Shown here one piece after another: positions 8,372-17,061 of a DNA stretch of 31,755 bases. Under the pieces are notes generated by a model. The model was not told where the DNA came from, ran no database searches, and saw nothing but the letters and a program-made list of their open reading frames with translations. Every line of letters starts with the position of its first letter. The stretch's first letter is position 1. Where the stretch lies: contig JANBPU010000186.1 of NCBI GenBank assembly GCA_027575805.1, positions 1 to 31,755 of the forward strand, given 5' to 3'. The stretch is from Mycoemilia scoparia (Eukaryota > Kickxellomycota > Kickxellomycetes > Kickxellales > Kickxellaceae). Position numbers and translations under genes: made by a program.

Positions 8372-11300
8372 ATGAGTGCACCAAAAAGAAAAACCTCACT
8401 ATCACCAAACCACAATATTGGCAGTAGTGATCAGGATGATACCAACCATTTGGCCTCATCTCTTGGTATAAAAATCCAAGACCAAACCGACTTCGAAAGA
8501 AATATTCGAGAAAAAGTTAACCAAGACATTACAGACGAAATAATTAAAAAAGAACAACAGCGTCACGAAAAGGTCACAAAATCTATTAGCGACCAACATA
8601 AATTATTAGAAAAGGCTGTCTACCGATCTTACAATGTCCCAAGTGGAAGTGCAGCCCATGATAGGATTTTGAAAAAAATTGAAGATATTGAAGATAAAAT
8701 TAAAAACCTCGAAAATGATAGAGAGGAAATTAAAAGTCGGTTGGTTCAGGCCCAAACCCAAGCCCAAGGAGTGGCTGTTATCACCAAAAATACATTTTCC
8801 ACTAAAATTGTTGAGAAACCAGTTGAACCTCAAAATAAGATCTCATCCTCATCCACTGCTAATACTACAGTAAAAGTCGAAAAAGATTTAAAACCACCAC
8901 CACCATCATGGGGTGTCGAAGCACCTAAGCAGAGATCTGCTGCAATTAAAGCAGAAAAGGCTCTTAAATACCATAAAAACGATGACTCAGAAGATTCAGG
9001 GGATAACGCCATCCAAATCAATGATAGCGATGATGAATACATGATTGCCGATATTGATGAAAATATTAATATAAAAAGAGAGCGTGATGATGATGATGAA
9101 CAAGACGATGAGGATTATAATGAAGAAACAGGTAGTAATGAATTATTGGAAATTGACGATGATGGTGTCACAATTTATACAAAGCCACAAGCCGAAAAAT
9201 CAGCCAGACAAAGACAAATTGAAGCCAATGAGCGATACAATGACGATGGTGATGAAATCAGCTATCAAAAACGATTGCGAGCTTGGGCAATAGACCGTTG
9301 GCGACTACGTAATCCCGAATTAGATGTCGATGATGATAGTATTCCTCAATCAGAGTTGGATCAAGAGCCATATTTGTCTAATCCATTGCAACCAGATACT
9401 GTCCTATCATCATCATCATCATCATCATATAATACTGGCAAACCTAACCTAAGGGGACGCCCTGCATTAAAAGTACCATACGAGCTTTGGGATCCACTAT
9501 TCGGATACCAGCGGGATGCCATAAAATGGCTCTTTACATTGTATGAACAAAATGTCGGAGGAATCTTGGGTGACGAAATGGGATTGGGCAAAACTGTCCA
9601 GTTGGTTGCGTTCGTGGGGTCACTGTACCATAGTAAATTGTTGGATAAGCCTTCGATTGTTGTATGTCCGGCTACGCTTATGCGACAATGGGTTATGGAA
9701 TTCCACCGATGGTGGCCAGCACTTAGAGTATCCATTCTGCATCATACTGGAAGTGGAATGTTGAAGCTTGATGGAGTCGGAAATGGTAGCAATTCTATTG
9801 GCAGTGATGACGAAGAAATGGATATTGACCGGATGTTTGAAATATTCAACAAAGATGTAGTTGAGTCTGGTTCAGAAGAAGGTGGATTTTCATTAAAAAC
9901 GGATAAATATAAAAATTCGTCGGATGAATATGAGCATGATCAGTTTGGTTGGCGCACTCGTAAAAAGCGCAAGATCAATGGAGGTGGCAGTGGCCGAGGT
10001 AGACGCAAATCTAAAGGAAATGCTACTAATACTGGAGGAAAGCCACGGATCACAAAGGCTATGAAAGAAAAATTTATAAATTCTATACGCAAAGGACATG
10101 ATCTAGCCAAGCGAGTATTCAAAGATGGCCATGTGTTGGTTACAACCTATGCTGGTTTACAAACCTACCGCTCTTTGATACTTAAACATGAATTAGGCGT
10201 TGCCATTTTGGACGAAGGCCATACTATCCGCAACCCTGATTCTGAAGCAACCCTGACCTGTAAGCAGCTAAAGACATATCACCGAATTATCCTCAGTGGT
10301 ACACCAATTCAGAACAATCTCACCGAATTGTGGTCGTTGTTTGATTTTGTGTATCCCGGTCGATTGGGCACTCTTCCAGTGTTTAATAGCCAGTTTTCTG
10401 TACCTATCAAAGTTGGTGGTTATGCAAGTGCTTCCAATTTCCAAGTCAGAACAGCGTATGAGTGTGCATGCATGTTGCGAGACCTTATCAATCCCTACCT
10501 ACTTCGCCGTTTGAAAGTAGATGTTGCCAAAGAGTTGCCGGGTAAACGTGAACAAGTCTTGTTTTGCAAACTCACTGAGAAGCAACGGCAAGACTATTTG
10601 AATTTCCTTGATAGTAGTCAAATGGTAAAGATTTTGGAAGGGAAGCTGAAAATGCTAGTGGGGGTTGATAAGTTGCGCAAGATATGTAACCATCCTGATA
10701 TCAATTTGTTGTTTCATGGACATCAGCAAGATCAGCCAAAAATCGATGATGAGGCTTATTTTTATAGCAATTATACCAATAACCACGGTCATGGCAAAGT
10801 CGGCGAAGAAGAAGACTTTGAAGAGGATTTTGATTATGATGATGATGGCGACGGCGGCGGCAACGACGATTACTCCAAGGACGTTTCAATGAAAGTCAGG
10901 GTAGGTGACTGGCGAAAGAGTGGCAAAATGAAGGTTGTCCATTCGTTGTTAAAAATGTGGAAGAAACAACCCCAAGGCAACAAAGTTCTACTGTTTACCC
11001 AAACCCGCCAGATGCTTGAAATCTTGCAAAACATGGCCGAGAAGTGTCAATTCAACTACCTGCGAATGGATGGAACAACGCCAGTAAAGAGAAGAGCTGT
11101 GTTGGTCGACCAGTTTAATGAAAACCCAGATATCTTTCTGTTTTTATTGACGACTAAGGTCGGTGGACTTGGTGTTAATCTTACTGGTGCTAATCGCGTT
11201 GTGATATTTGATCCTGACTGGAACCCATCAACAGATATGCAAGCGCGTGAAAGAGCCTGGAGATTGGGTCAAAAGCGTGATGTTGTTATTTATCGTCTAT

Positions 11301-13111
11301 TAACAGCTGGTACCATTGAAGAGAAAATCTACCATCGACAAATTTACAAGCAGTTTTTGTCTGACAAGATCCTCAATGATCCTAACCAGGGTCGCTTCTT
11401 TCATGGCCAGACGTTAAGGGATTTATTTACGCTTGGTGATGTTGATGACGAGACTGGCGGAACAGAGACTGGAAATATGTTTTCGAATGCTAAAATTGTG
11501 CCTCGTTCACATGACTACTCTGATGAAGATGAAGAGGGGGAAATTACGAATAAGGCCTCTTCTAGCTCTGTGAACCGACGTATTCGTAATAAAAATGGTC
11601 AGACTGGAATTAATTATGGCTTGAATGATGTGAGTGAAGGCGAAAAAGACGAAGATGATGAATCTATTGTTAAAATATCGAGTATAAAAGCAATCGAAGA
11701 TTATAAACCACCGCTATCTTCACCAGAAGAATCATCATCTGTGTCTGATAATGATAATGATATTAGTAGCGATATTTTCGGGGGGAATATTAGCAGGCAA
11801 AGAACTAATGCCAATGTTTCTCAAGCCACTACTCGATCGACAAAGAAACGAAGGTCTGGAAAAGATAGTGCCAAAGATAAAAATCAAGAGGATAGAGTTC
11901 TCAACAACTTATTTGAGATGGCAGGAATCCACGGTGCATTAGAGCACGATGCAGTCATAGGATATGGAAACAGTGCACACCAAAAGATAATTCGTGAGCA
12001 AGCCCAAAAGGTTGTACTGAACGCAATAGCACAACTTGAAGAATCCCGTGGGTCTGATGTTGATATTTCTCAGCCAACATGGACAGGTGCATCTGGTGTA
12101 GCTGGTGACCCAAAAAAACAACAACAATCTCGGTCTAGACAAAGAGCCAACCCCAATTTAAAGGCCCCCAGGATTACTGAAAAATCTATAAAAAACATGT
12201 ATATTCCGCCTGAGGTTCAGTTTGGCGAAATGGTTGCATTGGGTAGTGGAAAGAAAAAAGACAATAACAGCAAACCAATGCTATCTCCATCAGCACCAAC
12301 ACCATCCAAGATATCATCACCTTTGATAACGACAGAAACAGCCCCAAAGCAACCATCTTCTGCAATGTTGCTGGCTAATCTAAGAAAGCGCAGTCAAGGC
12401 ACTGGAACATTAACATCGCCTACTTCTACCATATCAGCCCAACCAAAAGCTTCTCCAGCTGGTAATAACAGTCTTAATATTACAACAACAAACTCAAATC
12501 CAAACCACTTTACTACCAAGCAAGGAGGTAATAGCCCACATCATTCAATTAACCCTCAGAATAACAATAAGGTATATGAATCATCGCTGCTGAATATCAA
12601 ACAAGAGCGCTATCTAGACCATCGCTACCAACATCAACTACCAAAGCGGATGCATATAGGGGGCACTGAAGGAGTCAATACCAAAAACTTGGTAGTAGAT
12701 GATAAGCACTTGGTAACTAGCGGTCAGATTAAAAGTATCGACAACAACAACAAAAATCCAGCTGTATCAATAAATAAACTTGGCGGTGCTGTATCATCAT
12801 CAAGCGATTTAAGCGAATCTGACAAGAAAGAAATCGAAGAAATGATAGTGGAGTACTTGAATAGACAGGCTTATCACTCAGATCAATTAAAGAATATAAG
12901 CAACCATGTCAAAACCAAGTTTTCCAAGATAGACCAAGAAGCAATCAAAACGATTATTTCCAAAATTGCTGACCGGTATAGTTTAGCTACCATATTATCA
13001 AAGTACAAAGATAAACCGAATAATCAAAATGCTTGTCACATTCAAATGAAGGAATTGACTAAACTTCCTCCATATGTTGCATTGTGGAGACTGAAGAGTC
13101 CAAAATTATAA
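8372..13111 (+). CDS. RAD26: RAD26/CSB-family Snf2 ATPase (transcription-coupled repair)
   Basis: A single exon of 1579 residues, starting at the ATG at 8372 (MSAPKRKTSL); the frame is open slightly upstream but without another ATG. This is the CSB/ERCC6 (yeast Rad26) DNA translocase, which acts on stalled RNA polymerase II in transcription-coupled repair. Motifs by residue: I GDEMGLGKT ~400, Ia VVCPATLMRQW ~430, II ILDEGH ~613, III LSGTPIQNN ~640, IV VLLFTQTRQ ~870, V TTKVGGLGVNL ~927, VI ARERAWRLGQKRD ~965. The post-helicase GRFFHGQTLRDLF is typical of CSB. The N-terminus has a Leu-rich segment (LASSLGIKIQDQTDFERNI) similar to the inhibitory region of Rad26. The last ~100 residues (EIEEMIVEYLNRQAYHS...) fit the CSB C-terminal winged helix. 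Long acidic and basic inserts interrupt lobe 1 (~480-585) and precede lobe 2 (~795-835). Confidence 0.93.
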   Translation: MSAPKRKTSLSPNHNIGSSDQDDTNHLASSLGIKIQDQTDFERNIREKVNQDITDEIIKKEQQRHEKVTKSISDQHKLLEKAVYRSYNVPSGSAAHDRILKKIEDIEDKIKNLENDREEIKSRLVQAQTQAQGVAVITKNTFSTKIVEKPVEPQNKISSSSTANTTVKVEKDLKPPPPSWGVEAPKQRSAAIKAEKALKYHKNDDSEDSGDNAIQINDSDDEYMIADIDENINIKRERDDDDEQDDEDYNEETGSNELLEIDDDGVTIYTKPQAEKSARQRQIEANERYNDDGDEISYQKRLRAWAIDRWRLRNPELDVDDDSIPQSELDQEPYLSNPLQPDTVLSSSSSSSYNTGKPNLRGRPALKVPYELWDPLFGYQRDAIKWLFTLYEQNVGGILGDEMGLGKTVQLVAFVGSLYHSKLLDKPSIVVCPATLMRQWVMEFHRWWPALRVSILHHTGSGMLKLDGVGNGSNSIGSDDEEMDIDRMFEIFNKDVVESGSEEGGFSLKTDKYKNSSDEYEHDQFGWRTRKKRKINGGGSGRGRRKSKGNATNTGGKPRITKAMKEKFINSIRKGHDLAKRVFKDGHVLVTTYAGLQTYRSLILKHELGVAILDEGHTIRNPDSEATLTCKQLKTYHRIILSGTPIQNNLTELWSLFDFVYPGRLGTLPVFNSQFSVPIKVGGYASASNFQVRTAYECACMLRDLINPYLLRRLKVDVAKELPGKREQVLFCKLTEKQRQDYLNFLDSSQMVKILEGKLKMLVGVDKLRKICNHPDINLLFHGHQQDQPKIDDEAYFYSNYTNNHGHGKVGEEEDFEEDFDYDDDGDGGGNDDYSKDVSMKVRVGDWRKSGKMKVVHSLLKMWKKQPQGNKVLLFTQTRQMLEILQNMAEKCQFNYLRMDGTTPVKRRAVLVDQFNENPDIFLFLLTTKVGGLGVNLTGANRVVIFDPDWNPSTDMQARERAWRLGQKRDVVIYRLLTAGTIEEKIYHRQIYKQFLSDKILNDPNQGRFFHGQTLRDLFTLGDVDDETGGTETGNMFSNAKIVPRSHDYSDEDEEGEITNKASSSSVNRRIRNKNGQTGINYGLNDVSEGEKDEDDESIVKISSIKAIEDYKPPLSSPEESSSVSDNDNDISSDIFGGNISRQRTNANVSQATTRSTKKRRSGKDSAKDKNQEDRVLNNLFEMAGIHGALEHDAVIGYGNSAHQKIIREQAQKVVLNAIAQLEESRGSDVDISQPTWTGASGVAGDPKKQQQSRSRQRANPNLKAPRITEKSIKNMYIPPEVQFGEMVALGSGKKKDNNSKPMLSPSAPTPSKISSPLITTETAPKQPSSAMLLANLRKRSQGTGTLTSPTSTISAQPKASPAGNNSLNITTTNSNPNHFTTKQGGNSPHHSINPQNNNKVYESSLLNIKQERYLDHRYQHQLPKRMHIGGTEGVNTKNLVVDDKHLVTSGQIKSIDNNNKNPAVSINKLGGAVSSSSDLSESDKKEIEEMIVEYLNRQAYHSDQLKNISNHVKTKFSKIDQEAIKTIISKIADRYSLATILSKYKDKPNNQNACHIQMKELTKLPPYVALWRLKSPKL

Positions 13112-13297
13112 TAAAAAATACACAGGCAACATAACATCATTTGTAGATATTTCTCTTTCACGCATTTATTATTATTGATATTATTATAAAAACCAATAAA
13201 TTATATTATTTTATTACTTTTATTGTTATAAACATTGAGTTTTTGTGAGAGAATTAACTATTGAATGTGAAAAATTTGACTATGCGTAAATTTATTT
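13112..13297. terminator. Convergent 3' ends of RAD26 and PRP38
   Basis: A spacer of 186 bp between two stop codons facing each other. AATAAA at 13195-13200 could serve RAD26. Very AT-rich throughout. Confidence 0.45.
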
Positions 13298-14179
13298 TCA
13301 GTCATCATTTGAACTACTATCACTATCATCATCAGAAGAAGTATCAGTATCAGACTCCTTCTTTTTCTTTTCTAACTGACTAACACGTGGAAGCAATTCG
13401 CCATTATCTTCCAAAGTAATCCTTCTCGGAATGATCGGCATGACAATTCCACAAACACGATTATCATGATTGGGGCTCAAAAGTTGTTCAATAAACTCAT
13501 CCATACAAATCAACATAAACGATCCATCTACCAAAAACCAATTCAATATTAATACGCAAATTTAGCAATAGCATTCCAAACAAAAATATATAATCTCCAC
13601 TTTTTTCGTTGTGATATCTAGTTAATAATAAAAGTATTATTATTACCTGGCATAACCTGTCTTAATTTCCGATAATCCAAAAACCACTTCTCAAGTACTT
13701 GATAAATTTCGTCAGGTTTGGAATGCGTTAATCTGAAATATATTGCACCCAGTGCTCGTAAATACTTGAAATCCTCTTGGTTAATGAATTCCAATACAAT
13801 ATCAAGTTCAGGTTGTAATTGCAAGAGTTTTAGAAGCAAGCAAATGAATGGGCTAGGTTTATCGTTGGATCCATAACATCCTCCTATATACTCAAGTTCA
13901 GTGGCTTTTTCTAATACTCCTCCGGCTACACACATATACATATACAGGCAGGCAAATATATCAAAAAGATTTAGAGCTCTTACATACGCACACACAAACA
14001 TAGCTATATATATATATATATATATATATAGTCTGTGAGTTGTACTTACATGTTAATGCAAAGCAATCTTGTTTCCAATATAAAGAATCATATATTCTGG
14101 TTCGAATGATTTTTTCTATCAACAACTGTGGATCTTTGCCATGAATGTTTAATGCTCCTTTTGATGTTCTATTCGCCAT
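13298..14179 (-). CDS. PRP38: Pre-mRNA splicing factor Prp38
   Basis: Three exons: 14179-14050, 13925-13647, 13527-13298. The GT-AG introns have matching phases and give 212 residues. Prp38 is a component of the spliceosomal B complex, needed for tri-snRNP activation. The N-terminus MANRTSKGALNIHGKDPQ followed by IIRTRIYDSLYWK is nearly diagnostic for the family. The helical core continues with EYIGGCYGSNDKPSPFICL, LQPELDIVLEFINQEDFKYL, GAIYFRLT and DYRKLRQ. The third exon carries MDEFIEQLL and ends with a Lys-rich coil followed by an acidic Ser/Asp tail (DTDTSSDDDSDSSSNDD). The animal Arg/Ser-rich tail is absent; the short acidic tail is more like yeast. Intron 1 contains a (TA)n tract at 14005-14030. 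The gene is convergent with RAD26. Confidence 0.95.
14005..14030. repeat. (TA)n microsatellite in PRP38 intron 1
   Basis: An uninterrupted TA run inside the first intron of PRP38, likely length-polymorphic. Confidence 0.85.
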
Positions 14180-14369
14180 TATGCAGTGCTTAAAGCTGAG
14201 GTTGTGCGTTATAGAGATATATAATACATAATCTTTTTGTTTTAACAAGTTATTTAATTTCATAATTGTTTAATAATAGTGTTAGTAACCATTATGGGAA
14301 ATAATATTAATGTCTAAAATTTAAAAACAAATATATTATATTTAATTTTAAATTTTTCGGAATTATTTA

Positions 14370-14451
14370 GTCACTATGGCCGAGTGGTTAAGGCGTGTGA
14401 CTAGAATTCACATGGGATTTTCCCGCACAGGTTCAAATCCTGTTGGTGACG
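14370..14451 (+). tRNA. tRNA-Ser (anticodon AGA)
   Basis: An 82-nt cloverleaf with no intron. The acceptor stem pairs GTCACTA with TGGTGAC, followed by discriminator G as expected for serine tRNA. The D arm and box A read TGGCCGAGTGGTTAAGGC. The anticodon stem TGTGA/TCACA encloses loop CTAGAAT with anticodon AGA (reads UCU). A long variable arm (TGGGATTTTCCCGC) marks it as class II. The T arm ACAGG-TTCAAAT-CCTGT contains box B GGTTCAAATCC. A TTTT at 14453-14456 terminates Pol III. Position 38 is T, whereas budding-yeast tRNA-Ser(AGA) has A there. It lies between the 5' end of PRP38 and the 3' end of the CDK5RAP1-like gene. Confidence 0.95.
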
Positions 14452-14452
14452 A

Positions 14453-14460
14453 TTTTCTTT
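14453..14460 (+). terminator. Pol III terminator of tRNA-Ser
   Basis: TTTTCTTT begins 2 nt after the discriminator base, a normal Pol III stop signal. Confidence 0.7.
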
Positions 14461-14649
14461 TGTATTTTTCCTCCTTTTGTGGAGCTTGTTTCAAAAATTA
14501 TGTTCAAAACCAATATAATATACATTCCTTCATGATGAATTTTTAGTATAACAACAACATGGGAGAAATATGTAGATAAATCGTTTCTATTATAAATCAC
14601 AAATTGTAGACAGAGATAATGAATAAAAAAGGAGGAATCTAGGTTTGTT

Positions 14650-16741
14650 TTAACGAGTAAGCTGTTCATTAAGATTGTTCGACAAACCAGAAGGTTGCAG
14701 TACATTGATTTGAGGACTCTTCGAATAATACTCTACCATCGTGGTAGACTTGATCGCAGTTCCTCTTAATGATGACGATGTCGCCGAAGTATACACAACT
14801 TCAACATACTTGCCCTTCTCAACATTACCACTTCCAAAATCATTATTGTTGACCACATCAACAAAAACTTTACGGTTCTGATCATCACGGCCACTGTGAC
14901 AGTCTCCCTTCCGACTCAGACCCTCAATCAACACCAACCCTCTGGTTCCAACCAACATTTGGTTCTTTTCCTTCGCAATTCGATGGAACGTATCAATGAT
15001 TTCCTGCAACCTGGCGATTTTAACCTCATTGGGAACATCATCTTTATATTTGCGGTGAGCGTGAGTCTTTTCACGCATACTGTAAGCAAACATAAAGGCC
15101 ATGTCGTATCCTACCTTTTCCATTAGGGTTACAGTGTCACGATGCTCGGCATCCGTTTCTCCACAAAATCCGGTTATAAAGTCACTGCTTATGGAGATGT
15201 CGGGAACCAAATCCCGGATTCGGTCAACAAGAGCCAGGTAGGCTTCGCGGGTATATCCACGACGCATTCGTTGGAGAGTGGTCGAGCTTCCAGACTGGGC
15301 GGGCATGTGGATACTTCGACATACATTGTGTCGGTCTCTGATTATGTGGATAAGTTCGTCGGGGAAATCCTTTGGGTGTGGGGAAGTGAAGCGGATTCTC
15401 ATTTCGGGATCAATGTCAGCTACTCTGTCTAGGAGTTCGGCAAATCGCCTTCCACCTTCTTTTCGCTTGTATATGGTTTTGAAGCCTTCGCTTAGCTCGG
15501 ATCCGATTCCAAGAGTTTCGAATTGATCGCTTTGGCTAATGTCACGATAAGAGTTAACATTTTGACCAAGCAGTGTCACTACTCGCATTATTGAAACAAA
15601 GGTAAGTAGACATGCAAGTAAAACTAAAGCCATTTCCACACATGTTATCAAGCGCCAAGCAAGACACAGCTAACAATAACTTTAAACAACATATTAACCA
15701 CATACCTTCTTTAATTCCTTGTAAACTAAGATCCCGCACTTCACTCACAATACTATCGATCGGCCGACTTCTTTCCGTACCTCTCGTAAATGGTACAATA
15801 CAAAACGCACACATATTATTGCACCCTCTCATAATACTTAAATGTACACTAATATCATCCTTATTAAGCCTAGACGGCGTAATATCCGCATACGTCTCAT
15901 CAGCCGACAACATGACATTGGCAACTCCCTGTACGCTGGTTTCTCTCAAACTCAACAATCTAGGCAGCGATCTATACGCATCAGGCCCACATACCACATC
16001 AACCAATTTATCGGTCTCCAACAACTTGGATTTGAGTCTCTCAGCCATACATCCCAAAACCCCAACCATTGGTGCTCGTTTGAGCTGCTTTTTGGTTTTC
16101 AAAGACCTCAAGTATACCAATCTGTCCCATATTTTTTGCTCGGCCTTGTCGCGGATTGCACAGGTCATGAGGAAAATTACGTCGGCGGATTCGATGTTGG
16201 TACATCGTTGGTAGCCGGAATTGTCAAGCACTGACATCAAGATTTCGGTATCGTTCACGTTCATTTGGCAGCCATATACTTCGACAAAGTATCTGCGGCC
16301 TTGGCCCCAATCTTGGATTGCTGGTGACGTGGTGGTGTCTTGTTCGGACGAAAAGTAAGGAACTACCTCTGGTTTTATTATATCCTTTCTGACTCCCGTG
16401 TCTATGGTATTCATAGATTGGGTTAAAAAATGTTGTAATGAAGGACCAGTCTTGTTATCGAACACCAGTAATCTCTTTTTGCCTTTAATGTTTTTGCTGG
16501 GGTTATGTGATCTCGTTCGTTCTCTGGTAGTTGTAGTAGCAGTTGTGGTGGTGGTGGTGGTGGTGGATGTATCGGTTGAAGAATTGGCAGCAGCACTTGC
16601 AGAGGAATATCTACGATCTGATTGTTGCACTAGACTGAAAGTAGAACGATCGCAAAAATCAAAGCCTATTGGCCTCTTGTGGAGTTGCACATTTTGAGTA
16701 GTCGCAATTTTGAAATTGCGTTTTGGGATCCTCCTCAACAT
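14650..16741 (-). CDS. CDK5RAP1: CDK5RAP1-type tRNA methylthiotransferase (MiaB family)
   Basis: Two exons, 16741-15706 and 15578-14650, joined by a 127-nt GT-AG intron, give 654 residues. Choosing the acceptor GAGTAG yields GIKEVTLLGQNVNSYRD, the exact family pattern. Radical-SAM enzymes of this group convert i6A37 to ms2i6A37 in tRNA; animal CDK5RAP1 acts in mitochondria. The N-terminal UPF0004 domain (~151-265) carries the three cluster cysteines: Cys158 (VYGCQMN), Cys194 (TCAIRDKAE) and Cys231 (LGCMAE). The radical-SAM CxxxCxxC is Cys307, Cys311 and Cys314 (RGCNNMCAFC), followed by VPFTRGTERSRP. A TRAM domain closes the protein (GTRGLVLIEGLSRKG ... YVEVVYTSAT). The basic, Ser/Thr-rich N-terminus (MLRRIPKRNFK) could be a mitochondrial presequence. 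A Thr run at 58-72 is low complexity. Divergent from neurochondrin. Confidence 0.95.
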
Positions 16742-17061
16742 TTCTTGATAGCAAAACTAGAAGTATATTATGCAATAATGATAAAGGGGGTATGTAAAAA
16801 AGATTATATTAAGGGGAAACGGCCTACACACAAACTATTTCTTTTTCATCAACTTTTATTAACCAAAGACAATAATATTAAATGATTAAATCAGGTACTT
16901 GAGGCTTGATCAAAAAGAGCCTATAGTCAATTATAAAACCCATAACCTTATTTAAAGCATTCAACAAATTTATTGCTATACAGAAAATTATGAAAGTGCT
17001 TATAGGTAATATGTCGTCAATAGTAGTAATCACAACAACGTAGCCAAAAATTCCAGAAAAA
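16742..17061. promoter_or_regulatory. Divergent spacer CDK5RAP1 / neurochondrin
   Basis: A 320-bp AT-rich spacer between two start codons facing away from each other, and presumably a shared promoter. No clear TATA box was found in either direction. Confidence 0.45.

Noticed and set aside
16398..16697. Plus-strand frame with a Val run
   Set aside because: The antisense shadow of the Thr run in the CDK5RAP1-like protein.
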